Assembly: GCF_023715155.1 (NCBI RefSeq) | Contig: NZ_JAMBNQ010000027.1 | Location: 1-64,000 of the forward strand | Direction: 5' to 3' | DNA length: 64,000 bases | Source of the DNA: Neobacillus mesonae | GTDB lineage: Bacteria > Bacillota > Bacilli > Bacillales > Cytobacillaceae | Part shown: one piece after another, positions 55,641 to 63,458 of the stretch | How positions within the stretch are numbered: position 1 is the first letter of the stretch | Layout of the letters: each line of letters starts with the position of its first letter | Notes under the pieces: generated by a model | The model's database searches: none | Told to the model about the DNA's origin: nothing | What the model saw: only the letters and a program-made list of their open reading frames with translations | Position numbers and translations under genes: made by a program

Positions 55641-55919
55641 CTACTTTGCAATGATATCTTCGTATTTATCCGATTTCCTTTTAAACAGAGCAACGGCATA
55701 TGAACAAACTGGGACGATTTTTTTACCTTCTTTTTTCATCTCGGCTGCTAAATGGTCCACCAATTGCTCAGCTACTCCCTGGCCTCTTAAACTAGAATCG
55801 ACAAAGGTATGTGTTAATTTAACTTTATCTTCTCCGGAAGGTTCATAAGTAACTTCAGCCAGAAGCTTACCAGAGTCATCATTTTTATAAAAACGAGTTC
55901 CTTCTTTTTCAAATTCCAC
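55641..55919 (-). CDS. YjdJ-type GCN5-like acetyltransferase
   Basis: 92 residues from GTG 55919 (G-E-F start, typical length of the YjdJ/Gcn5-like mini family); a TTG at 55961 would add 14 basic residues. The fold core V-D-S-S-L-R-G-Q-G-V-A-E-Q-L-V is the acetyl-CoA loop and V-P-V-C-S-Y-A-V follows. These one-domain proteins occur in all kingdoms, with unknown substrate. Downstream of the small genes at 56.0-56.3 kb on the same strand. Confidence 0.8.
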   Translation of the reverse strand: MEFEKEGTRFYKNDDSGKLLAEVTYEPSGEDKVKLTHTFVDSSLRGQGVAEQLVDHLAAEMKKEGKKIVPVCSYAVALFKRKSDKYEDIIAK

Positions 55920-55970
55920 TTTTACCCGCTTCTTTCTTTTAAGTTCTTGTTGATAAAACAACTAAGTTTC

Positions 55971-56114
55971 TTAACGGTGTTGTTTCGAATTATTCGTACC
56001 AACATGATCATTTTCGGAATCACCAGTTCCATTTTTACTTTTGCTATCAGGTGCAAAGACTTGATTATCTTTTGTCACTTTGGCTCCCTCTAAAAAATTA
56101 TCCTTTGTCTTCAC
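55971..56114 (-). CDS. 47-residue hydrophilic peptide
   Basis: GTG 56114 follows GGAGG with an 8-base spacer; TAA 55973-55971. The chain M-K-T-K-D-N-F-L-E-G-A-K-V-T-K-D-N then a G/S/D/N-rich tail has no known family. It lies 51 bases before the YjdJ-like gene and 54 bases after the 54-residue gene on the same strand; the three may form one small operon of spore- or stress-type minor proteins. Confidence 0.6.
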   Translation of the reverse strand: MKTKDNFLEGAKVTKDNQVFAPDSKSKNGTGDSENDHVGTNNSKQHR

Positions 56115-56168
56115 TTTTCATACCTCCTGAGTTTCTTAGTCATTTATGCAATAAACACAAGATGTCTT

Positions 56169-56333
56169 CTATTCACTTACCTGTTTCCCGTCATCTCCTA
56201 TAATTGTCTCTCCAATTTTGGGTTTCGTGGTTGGTTTGGATTTCTTTACATCCATTTCAAATCCTGCTATAGTCGTTCCTGTTGACATTAAAGGCTGTTC
56301 CATATGTTCATCATTATTTTCATTTTTTTGCAT
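56169..56333 (-). CDS. 54-residue hydrophilic peptide
   Basis: ATG 56333 with AAAGGGGAG upstream, TAG 56171-56169. The sequence M-Q-K-N-E-N-N-D-E-H, then G-T-T-I-A-G-F-E-M-D-V and I-G-E-T-I-I-G-D-D-G-K, is polar with no helix that would span a membrane. No family recognised. First of three small minus-strand genes. Confidence 0.65.
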   Translation of the reverse strand: MQKNENNDEHMEQPLMSTGTTIAGFEMDVKKSKPTTKPKIGETIIGDDGKQVSE

Positions 56334-56589
56334 TTTATCTCCCCTTTCTAACCTTCCTATTATCTGTTAAAAAGATTGGAATCATACAACGCCATAAGGA
56401 ACGCATACAATACCTTCAAGATATCATTATGATTAAACTGCAGCTCCAACAACAATAACAATAACAATAATCAAAACGGTTAACAGTAACGGAATAAGTA
56501 ATCACATTCCGTTCAATGAAAATCCAATCTTGTATAGGAAATTTCAAGATTTCAACTCGATGCTTCTACCATACGAAGTATCTGGTGAA

Positions 56590-56703
56590 ATGAAAAGAAG
56601 CGTATCAAACGAACAATACGCTTCTTCGGAGGTATCCCAATCCGCAGGAGGTGCAATACTGCTTTACGGGCTTTGGCTGGAGTGAGAGATCTCTGCTCTC
56701 ACT
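56590..56703 (+). other. Two-hairpin element overlapping a possible 31-residue ORF
   Basis: A perfect 11-bp hairpin (AAGAAGCGTAT / ATACGCTTCTT, 56595-56626) is followed by AGTGAGAG / CTCTCACT (56681-56703). A frame from ATG 56590 to TGA 56685 could encode M-K-R-S-V-S-N-E-Q-Y with GGTG upstream, and the second hairpin sits at its stop. Either a small RNA with terminator or a tiny gene. Nothing else is supported in 56334-56800. Confidence 0.35.
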
Positions 56704-56799
56704 AATAAAATATGCATAGAGAATAAAAAAGATTGGACAAGTGTTAATTATTTCAAAAAATTATTTTGATAAAACATAAAAACTAACTGTTCTTAATTT

Positions 56800-57040
56800 A
56801 TTTAAGAATAAATATTGTACCTTGATACAGTCGTTTTTCTGCTTTGCCATTTACTTGAAGTGTATACGATTTTACCGGTTCACAGTCTCGTTTTTTAAAC
56901 ACAGCTCACTATCATTAAATTTCAATCTCCAATTTTACGATTGTTACCCTTCAAGTACAACCAATTCTCCCAAGTTTAAGTGGTCTATTTTACAATTTGC
57001 ATTTATTCCATTTAATGACCCAAGTACCTAACTAACCTCA
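56800..57040 (-). pseudogene. Frameshifted gene remnant upstream of the hesB-like gene
   Basis: Minus-strand segments in three frames read like protein: S-L-N-G-I-N-A-N-C-K-I-D-H-L-N-L-G-E-L-V-V-L-E-G, then L-K-F-N-D-S-E-L-C-L-K-N-E, then C-E-P-V-K-S-Y-T-L-Q-V-N-G-K-A-E-K-R-L-Y. Separate stops (TAA, TGA, TAG) and frameshifts divide them. A decayed gene of about 85 codons is likely; family unknown. Confidence 0.3.
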
Positions 57041-57067
57041 TATCTATCATATATGTTTATAGAAAAA

Positions 57068-57097
57068 GGGAAGCTGGTTATTTTAAACCAACTCCCC
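57068..57097 (-). terminator. Terminator of the HesB-like selenoprotein gene
   Basis: GGGaAGcTGGTT and AACCAaCTcCCC pair over 12 positions with mostly wobble-type differences. The minus strand continues TTTTTCTATAAAC. It lies 15 bases after the stop and supports a complete, expressed gene. Confidence 0.8.
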
Positions 57098-57111
57098 TTC
57101 AGTGTTATCTA

Positions 57112-57390
57112 TTAACAACAATTACTTTCATTGCCTACTAATACAATGGCATTAGCCTCTTGATTGAAATCAAGCGTAAGATCTTCCGTAAAAGGCTCAA
57201 CATCTGGATCAATGGAGACTGTTATTTCATTGATGGTTAATACTATATCCCTTTCATCCGGCCCTTCCAGAGCCAGTCCAACATTTGGCCCTCCTCAGCC
57301 ATAGCCTGCAAAATAAATACGAATATTATTGGTCTCGTGTTCTAGAAACATTTGCTTCAAGATATCACGAGCTTGATCTGTGATATACAT
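57112..57390 (-). CDS. HesB-like selenoprotein (UGA in G-U-G-G-P)
   Basis: 92 residues from ATG 57390 (AAAGGTGTGG upstream) to TAA 57114-57112 if the in-frame TGA at 57297-57295 is selenocysteine. The chain has Y-I-T-D-Q-A-R-D-I-L-K-Q at the start, I-R-I-Y-F-A-G-Y-G-U-G-G-P-N-V-G-L-A-L-E-G-P in the middle and G-N-E-S-N-C-C at the end. Non-Sec HesB-like relatives have Cys at this exact place, and HesB-like proteins are among the known bacterial selenoprotein families. A C-terminal Cys-Cys pair may reduce the selenenyl group. Standard reading sees only a 31-residue stub, so the gene is usually missed. SECIS-like hairpin present. The alternative is a pseudogene. Confidence 0.85.
57258..57297 (-). 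promoter_or_regulatory. Candidate bacterial SECIS element in the HesB-like gene
   Basis: From the base after UGA, CTGGCTC (19-25) pairs with GGGCCGG (31-37) over 7 positions (two G-U) around the loop UGGAA (26-30). The second loop base is G and the distance fits the published bacterial SECIS pattern. The loop is almost identical to that of the FrnE-like gene (UGGAG). Confidence 0.65.
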
Positions 57391-57768
57391 TTGTCCACAC
57401 CTTTCAAGAAATATACTCCATTATATCATTTGATTTTAACATATAGGTATTTACCTCCTCATTCGTTACTGAATTATCCTAATCTGATCACAGTTTTAAT
57501 GAAAAACTTGTTGGATAAAAAATGCTCATTTTTTTCATTAATAGGTCAGAAGTTGTTCATAAAATATAATCTCAGCTTCTTTCCATTCCTTTACGGCAAT
57601 AGACTTCAACCCTCCTGTATCCCTGCACTTTTTAAAAACCTTCTATCAGACAAAGCCCCTTTCCAATAAAAATGTTCAATCTTATTTGGCTAAACGGTTA
57701 TCTCAAGTGGATTTCATCCATAATATGGTATAATCATATAATGTTTAGTCATCAAAAGGAGGAAAATC
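57391..57768. other. Divergent intergenic region, promoter of the TerD gene
   Basis: A TATAAT (57729-57734) lies 35 bases before the TerD ATG but no good -35 is at 16-18 bases; another sigma factor or an activator is possible. No gene seen. Confidence 0.4.
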
Positions 57769-58947
57769 ATGCCTGTACAAGTACAAAAAGGTGCTAGACT
57801 GGATATCACCAAAAACCAATCAAATAGGACTAATTTAAACGTTGAGATTGTTTGGGAAACTACTGAACCACTTGATATTGATTCATCTATTTTTATGGTT
57901 GGCTCGGATGGGAAATGTTTGAATGATGAATCCATCATTTTTTATGGTAATCCTATATCGGCAGATGGGTCTATTCAACATGCTGTTTCTAAACATCCAA
58001 CAAAAAACAGTGAACAGTTTCAGATTGATTTAAAAAAGGTTTCACCCGTTACAGATAAACTCGTTATAACATTAACGATTTATAATGGTGATAAAGTTGG
58101 ACAAGACTTTTCAAAAATGAAAAATGCTTATGTCAGAATAATGGATACGGACGCACAGCAAGAGATCCTGCTATATCCGTTAGGTTCGTATAGTATGGAG
58201 AACACTTTAATTCTTGCGGAAATTTACAAAAAAAATGGAGAGTGGAAATTTTCTACTAATACGGGTGGTTTCACTGGCGGACTTGCAGCCCTTTGCCATC
58301 ATTTCGGACTTGAAGTAAAGGATGAAGCTGCCTCAAGTGAGCAAATTCAAAGTACTCCTACACCACCTGTTGAAGAAAAGGCTTTGCCTTCACCACCACA
58401 GCAAGCTGCCATTAAGCTGGAAAAGGTCACCTTAAAAAAACCCGGTGATTCCATTTCACTGAGGAAGACAGGGAAAATTGAAAATATTCATGTTAAATTA
58501 AATTGGACTAAAGGAGTTGATTTAGACCTACATGCTTTTTACATCACGAAGAAAGGAAAATTTGGGCACATCTTTTTTGCGAATAAAGGAAAATTAACAA
58601 ATTCCCCTTATATCGCACTCGATAAGGATTCAGGTGTTGGGAATTCTGCTGGGAACAATGAAGAAAATCTAATCATCAAAACACTTGAGGACGTTGATAA
58701 AATTATTATTGCTACAAATATTTTTCGTTTTTTAGGCTTTCTGAAAAAGGAAGATAATTTTGCAAAATATGATGGAAGAGTTCTAATCAAAACGAACAAC
58801 GGAGATGATATTGAAGTACCTCTTACCTCCACAACGCCAGGACGGTGGTGTATCATCACAAAAATTGATAATTCTACCCCATCTGACCCGAGAGTGATTA
58901 ATATCAATCATGTTCAATCATCTGAACCTACCGTCAATAATCTATAA
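57769..58947 (+). CDS. Double TerD-domain protein
   Basis: 392 residues from ATG 57769 (AAGGAGGAAA upstream). Two TerD-like beta-sandwich domains: N-terminal about 1-185 (D-I-D-S-S-I-F-M-V-G-S-D-G, the Ca2+-binding pattern) and C-terminal about 225-375 (L-N-W-T-K-G-V-D-L-D-L-H-A-F). A proline-rich linker (T-P-T-P-P-V-E-E-K) joins them. The first repeat lacks the strict D-L-D-L; the second keeps it. TerD proteins form Ca2+-dependent stress systems linked to tellurite and phage resistance. It is alone here, apart from the unlinked TerC-type gene at 9 kb. Confidence 0.85.
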   Translation: MPVQVQKGARLDITKNQSNRTNLNVEIVWETTEPLDIDSSIFMVGSDGKCLNDESIIFYGNPISADGSIQHAVSKHPTKNSEQFQIDLKKVSPVTDKLVITLTIYNGDKVGQDFSKMKNAYVRIMDTDAQQEILLYPLGSYSMENTLILAEIYKKNGEWKFSTNTGGFTGGLAALCHHFGLEVKDEAASSEQIQSTPTPPVEEKALPSPPQQAAIKLEKVTLKKPGDSISLRKTGKIENIHVKLNWTKGVDLDLHAFYITKKGKFGHIFFANKGKLTNSPYIALDKDSGVGNSAGNNEENLIIKTLEDVDKIIIATNIFRFLGFLKKEDNFAKYDGRVLIKTNNGDDIEVPLTSTTPGRWCIITKIDNSTPSDPRVININHVQSSEPTVNNL

Positions 58948-58976
58948 AAAGTACCAGGAACAACCTGGTACTTTTT
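58946..58976. terminator. Terminator after the TerD gene
   Basis: AAAAAGTACCAGG and CCTGGTACTTTTT, perfect 13-bp stem with a 5-base loop; the last base of the stop codon lies in the left arm. Confidence 0.9.
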
Positions 58977-59024
58977 CAACCTACCCCACTTCAATCGTTG
59001 TTTTAGCTGTTCCTGCTTTAGAGC

Positions 59025-60464
59025 TTACCCTTGAAGTTTTACACGGACACTTCTTCGTTTTTTTCCATCCTTCTCATCCTCAGCCGGTTTTTTCTTGATG
59101 AAAAACGATAGGATCAATCCAAGTAAGGAAAGGATGGAAACCACCATAAAGGCGATATTCGCCCCGTGTATATCTGGAAAAGCTATATCTGACCGCTGTT
59201 TTGCCGCCTCTGCTGTGGTTGTCATAACTGTGACAAGAATAGCAGTCCCTACAGATGCCGCGATCATTTTCATGGTATTATCCATGGCAGCCCCATGGGG
59301 AATTAACCGTTTTGGCAGCTGATTCAGAGCTGCTGTTGCGACAGGCATCATGACCATCGAAAGGCCAAACATTCTAATCCCGTACAAAACGGTTATATAT
59401 GTCATTGTTGTTAACGGGCTTAATGTAGTAAATGCAAATGAAGAAGCTGTCATAACCGTTAAGCCGGCAATCACGAGCCATCTTGCACCAATTTTATCAA
59501 AAATTCTCCCAACGATGGGAGACATGAACCCGCTAATCAGTGCACCAGGCAATAAAGCAAGCCCTGCCTCAAAGGCCGTAAATTCCCTCATTCGCTGCAT
59601 AAAGAGAGGAATGATTGTTTCTGCTCCAATTAACCCCATAAAGCCAATCATGCCTATGATAATGGCGAATGGAAAAATGGAAAACGTGAAAACACGGAAT
59701 TCCAGCATAGGAGTTTTTATCCGCAATTGCCGGAAAATAAATAGGAGCAAGGATATGCTGCCAATCGCGAGCGAAAAAAGGGTTGCTGCGTGGGACCAGC
59801 CGTAATTTCCAGCACAGGTAAATCCGTAAAGAAGACCGCCAAAACCTATTGATGATAACAGGATAGAAGGTACATCCACTTTGGGTCTAGAAATCTCTGT
59901 GACATTTTTCAAGTAAAGGAATGCGACTAATATATCGACAAGAGCAATAGGTAATATAATAAAAAATAATACTCTCCATGAAAAATGAGATGTGACCCAG
60001 CCAGATAGTGCCGGTCCGATGGCCGGTGCGAAGGAAATCACAAGCCCAACGAGCCCCATTGCGGCACCGCGCTTATTGACCGGGAAGATGAGCAAAAAGA
60101 CGGTCGTCATTAACGGCAGCATCACCCCTGCACCAATAGACTGAATGATTCGCCCTAAAAGGAGAATTTCAAAATTTGGTGCGATTCCCCCGACAACGGT
60201 TCCTGCGGCAAAAATACTCATCGCTGAGATAAATAATTGTCTTGTTGTAAAACGTTCTAATAAGAAAGCACTGATGGGAATCATAATTCCATTCATCAGC
60301 ATAAAGACAGTCGTCAGCCATTGAGCACTATTTGCGGTTATTTTCATTTCATCCATAATCGGTGGAATGGCTGTAATCATCAATGTTTGATTCAAAATGG
60401 CAATAAAAGCTCCTGCCAGCAAAAGCCCCACAATCATCGACTGCTTGTTGCCCAAGTTCTCCAT
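59025..60464 (-). CDS. DHA2-family (EmrB/QacA) multidrug efflux MFS transporter
   Basis: 479 residues with 14 helices, the DHA2 count. Motif C-like G-P-A-L-S-G-W-V and L-L-G-R-I-I-Q-S-I-G-A-G-V-M-L-P-L-M are in place, as is N-Q-T-L-M-I-T-A-I-P-P-I in helix 1. Closest in style to LmrB/EmrB-type drug exporters of Bacillus. A basic tail (G-K-K-R-R-S-V-R-V-K) ends it. AAGGAG precedes the ATG. Regulator not adjacent; degenerate sequence upstream (60480-60720) gives no intact gene. Confidence 0.88.
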   Translation of the reverse strand: MENLGNKQSMIVGLLLAGAFIAILNQTLMITAIPPIMDEMKITANSAQWLTTVFMLMNGIMIPISAFLLERFTTRQLFISAMSIFAAGTVVGGIAPNFEILLLGRIIQSIGAGVMLPLMTTVFLLIFPVNKRGAAMGLVGLVISFAPAIGPALSGWVTSHFSWRVLFFIILPIALVDILVAFLYLKNVTEISRPKVDVPSILLSSIGFGGLLYGFTCAGNYGWSHAATLFSLAIGSISLLLFIFRQLRIKTPMLEFRVFTFSIFPFAIIIGMIGFMGLIGAETIIPLFMQRMREFTAFEAGLALLPGALISGFMSPIVGRIFDKIGARWLVIAGLTVMTASSFAFTTLSPLTTMTYITVLYGIRMFGLSMVMMPVATAALNQLPKRLIPHGAAMDNTMKMIAASVGTAILVTVMTTTAEAAKQRSDIAFPDIHGANIAFMVVSILSLLGLILSFFIKKKPAEDEKDGKKRRSVRVKLQG

Positions 60465-60773
60465 CCATCCAACTCCTTAGCCACAAATTTAAAATTACTG
60501 TTATAGATTACCTTGCCTTCTAGATAAATTCCAATGATACGCTTCAGATGAGGATTTAGCATTCTTTTAAAATTGATCATTTCTTTTCGTAATTGAATTC
60601 CATGGTCTCGTACATCCCGCTTTTGATAATGCTTTGAAATCCAGTTTTATCAAGGATTCATCAAGTTTTTCTTTTGTGAAAAAATGGACTTATTCATATT
60701 AATCTTAAACAGGGTCTATATTGAAAAAAGTGCATGAAGAAGTACTTCATACACTTTTTTCATTCATACAAAA
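60465..60773. other. Gap with possible decayed coding sequence
   Basis: Minus-strand fragments such as K-L-D-E-S-L-I-K-L-D-F-K-A-L-S-K-A-G and M-I-N-F-K-R-M-L-N-P-H-L-K-R-I-I-G-I-Y read like protein in two frames but are closed by stops. A decayed small gene before the exporter is possible. No family recognised. Confidence 0.25.
60723..60760. terminator. Terminator of the metallophosphatase gene
   Basis: GAAAAAAGTGCATGAAG and CTTCATACACTTTTTT, 16 to 17 pairs with one mismatch, 13 bases past the stop on the minus strand. Confidence 0.85.
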
Positions 60774-63458
60774 CTATTGTTTCGAAATTATCTTTTCAAT
60801 CGCTTCTCTAACTTCTTTACCTGTGGCATGTTCCTTAACAATCTTCATGATGGATTGGTGGATTTTGTTAATGTCAGTTTTTACTTTTCCATCCAATTGA
60901 TTTATTGTATTGGTGATAAGTAAATTTAACCACGTTTCTTTTAAACGTTCTGGCTTTCCATTGTTCTTTTGACTAAGAATGGATTTCATCTTATCTACAA
61001 TTTTGTTTTCTGCTTTTTGAAGATTTTCCGTTAAATTCCCCCGTTGATTATTAGGTACTTCTGCGACTAATTTACTTGCCATTTCAAGTGTAATAATAGC
61101 TTGATCTACATCTGCTGCACTTTCAAGCCCAGCCTCTAACAATGTATTAATTGCTTTGTCTGCTTGTAAGATCGTTTTTACTATAAATAGTCGCTCAATT
61201 AATGTATTTTTGTCTTTCCCATCCATTAATTGATCAATTGCCTGTTGAGCCTTTTCAACACTTTCTTCAGAAGGCAACTGTTCGGCTTGCTCAACGGCTT
61301 CCTTTGCTAGTTTTAGATTTAACTCTTCTTGTGCTTGATCTACTTCGGCAGATACAATTTTTAAACGACCTTGTAATTCAACTTTCTTTTCAACATCTTC
61401 TAACTGTTCTATTAGTGCTGTGGCATCATTTACTGCCTCGACAACGGCATCAATCTTTTCTTGCTCATCAAGCCCATCTCCTGCTAACTTCTCTGCTTTA
61501 TTTACTGCTTCCATGGCAAGTGTACTTGTTTCACTATTTTCATCAACAACCTCTATTTTCATAGAACCAATAATAAATGGTAAGTTTTTAGCACCAACAA
61601 TTCGAAAGTCTGCATGACCATTTTGGCGATTGGTAAACTTTGCTTGCGGCATATCAATGGTTGCAGTTTGCCATTTATTAATATCTTCTTCCGTAATGGT
61701 AACTTTTTGCGCAGATTGATAGGCAGCTCCTGTTTCAGCTGATTCATATTGAAGTGTAAAAGAACCAGCGACAGGTGAACGATATTCAATTGTGGCACGA
61801 CTATTATATGGTCCTCCATAAATATATCGATCGTCAACTGAAAGATAGAGGTTATTTCCTTGATTAAACGGGTTTTTATCGACTTGTAAAACCGTTCTTC
61901 CATCTATCACCATTTCATGAGCCGGTCCGCTTTCGTACGGAATCCAGGTTAAACCATTCGGCTCACTGTCAAGATCCATTGATACAAATTTTGCAGGCTC
62001 GTCTGGTATGATTTCAACCTTCATGAATCCGATAAGGATCGGCAGGTTGTTTGCTGCTAAAAGACGCATATCTGCACCATTATTTTGGCGATTTGTAAAT
62101 TTAATATCTGGTATCTCTAAAGTCGCAGTTTTCCATTGGTTGATTTCATCATTCGGAATACTTATAGATTGAGAATTTTGATATGCTGATCCTGAATCAG
62201 CCGATTCATATTGAAGACGAAAAGAACCTGCTTTTGGTGAACGATATTCAATTGTTACTTTCGCATGATATGGCCCGCCTAAAATAGATTCGTCATCTAC
62301 ATATAAGTAAGCATGGTTGCCGCCGCCCATTGGATTTTTTTCAAGCTGCAAGGCCTTTCTTCCATCTATCATGACTTCACTAACCGGTCCATCTTGATAA
62401 TTTTGATAGGATAAACCATCTAAAACAGTGGAATCATCAAAATCCATCGACACACTATATTGATTTGGAACCGGCGATCCTCCTGAATTTGGATTAGGAT
62501 CCACCCATTCCATACGGTCGGCAATATATGCCTTACCTGTTTCATCTTTTTTCAAGGTAAAATTATACTGATTCTCACCAGAAAGAGTAAGATATTCTAC
62601 CTTTAATTCATCTTTCCTCACCGTAAGACGAACAGCACCTAAATTCTTATCATCCCGATACAAACTTCCTTCTACCGGTGAAAATATAGGAGTATTACCA
62701 TTCCCGCCATTTCCTGAAATCACGATGTTATAACCGTCTTTCGTTTCAATATGTTCGGCATGATGATCATGTCCCGCTAATATCAGGTCTACTCCTGGCG
62801 TCATAACCCAAGAACGATCAAAGTTATTTCCTGCTTTTCCGGATGAATAAACCGGTTGATGCTCCCCTGCAATGACCCATTCTGCTTGACTATTGTCAAT
62901 TGTGTTCTTATATGCATCATAAATTGGAGGCATTTGATCACCTGTTGATTTATTGCAGTTAGCATCTGGGTTTACGAAATCAACTAAGCCATTGCCAAAC
63001 CCCGCAACATATGAAACTGGGACCCCAAATTTTTCAATACTTGGTTGAACACTTTCGCTGGTACAGCCGTTTCCATAATCGTGATTTCCCATAATCGGGA
63101 AAAATTTTCCTGCTTTGATGTCTTCTATATATGCTGCTTGTGCTTTTTCTACTTCCTCTGGTAATCCACGTTGATAGGTATTATCCCCAACAGTTAATAT
63201 GTAATCTGGGTTCCATGAATGAACCATATCAGCCACCTGTTGTTCCCCTTCACAATTACCAACTCCACAACCGCCATAATCACCGATAACAGCCAATGTA
63301 AGTTCATCAACAACTGGTTTTGCAGGATCTGCTTTTTCGGTAATACGTTCCAATTCACCATTCGTTTCAGCTGCTAAACTAGTAAAAGGAAAATTAACCG
63401 AGCCAGATAGGATGGTGACAATGGCTAAATTCCCAAAATACTGTCTGAATTTTTTCAA
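60774..63458 (-). CDS. Secreted multi-domain metallophosphatase
   Basis: 894 residues. Signal peptide about 1-30 (L-A-I-V-T-I-L-S-G-S-V then S-L-A-A-E). Metallophosphoesterase domain about 50-300 with V-I-G-D-Y-G-G, T-V-G-D-N-T-Y, M-G-N-H-D-Y-G-N, A-G-E-H-Q-P-V-Y and A-G-H-D-H-H-A-E-H, all metal sites intact; the wording resembles purple-acid/alkaline phosphatases. Two tandem copies of a roughly 145-residue beta-sandwich module follow (about 345-490 and 500-640; both contain M-V/M-I-D-G-R, G-G-P-Y, I-E-Y-R-S-P-x-A-G-S-F). The last 240 residues are helical FIVAR-like spacer. No anchor motif. An extracellular phosphate-scavenging or wall-binding enzyme is inferred. Confidence 0.85.
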   Translation of the reverse strand: MKKFRQYFGNLAIVTILSGSVNFPFTSLAAETNGELERITEKADPAKPVVDELTLAVIGDYGGCGVGNCEGEQQVADMVHSWNPDYILTVGDNTYQRGLPEEVEKAQAAYIEDIKAGKFFPIMGNHDYGNGCTSESVQPSIEKFGVPVSYVAGFGNGLVDFVNPDANCNKSTGDQMPPIYDAYKNTIDNSQAEWVIAGEHQPVYSSGKAGNNFDRSWVMTPGVDLILAGHDHHAEHIETKDGYNIVISGNGGNGNTPIFSPVEGSLYRDDKNLGAVRLTVRKDELKVEYLTLSGENQYNFTLKKDETGKAYIADRMEWVDPNPNSGGSPVPNQYSVSMDFDDSTVLDGLSYQNYQDGPVSEVMIDGRKALQLEKNPMGGGNHAYLYVDDESILGGPYHAKVTIEYRSPKAGSFRLQYESADSGSAYQNSQSISIPNDEINQWKTATLEIPDIKFTNRQNNGADMRLLAANNLPILIGFMKVEIIPDEPAKFVSMDLDSEPNGLTWIPYESGPAHEMVIDGRTVLQVDKNPFNQGNNLYLSVDDRYIYGGPYNSRATIEYRSPVAGSFTLQYESAETGAAYQSAQKVTITEEDINKWQTATIDMPQAKFTNRQNGHADFRIVGAKNLPFIIGSMKIEVVDENSETSTLAMEAVNKAEKLAGDGLDEQEKIDAVVEAVNDATALIEQLEDVEKKVELQGRLKIVSAEVDQAQEELNLKLAKEAVEQAEQLPSEESVEKAQQAIDQLMDGKDKNTLIERLFIVKTILQADKAINTLLEAGLESAADVDQAIITLEMASKLVAEVPNNQRGNLTENLQKAENKIVDKMKSILSQKNNGKPERLKETWLNLLITNTINQLDGKVKTDINKIHQSIMKIVKEHATGKEVREAIEKIISKQ

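Noticed and set aside
56822..57031. Plus-strand 69-codon frame
   Set aside because: The minus-strand reading of the same region looks far more protein-like, so this is a shadow of a decayed gene.
57352..57669. Plus-strand 105-codon frame beside the HesB-like gene
   Set aside because: Overlaps the start of the minus-strand selenoprotein gene and has no ribosome binding site.
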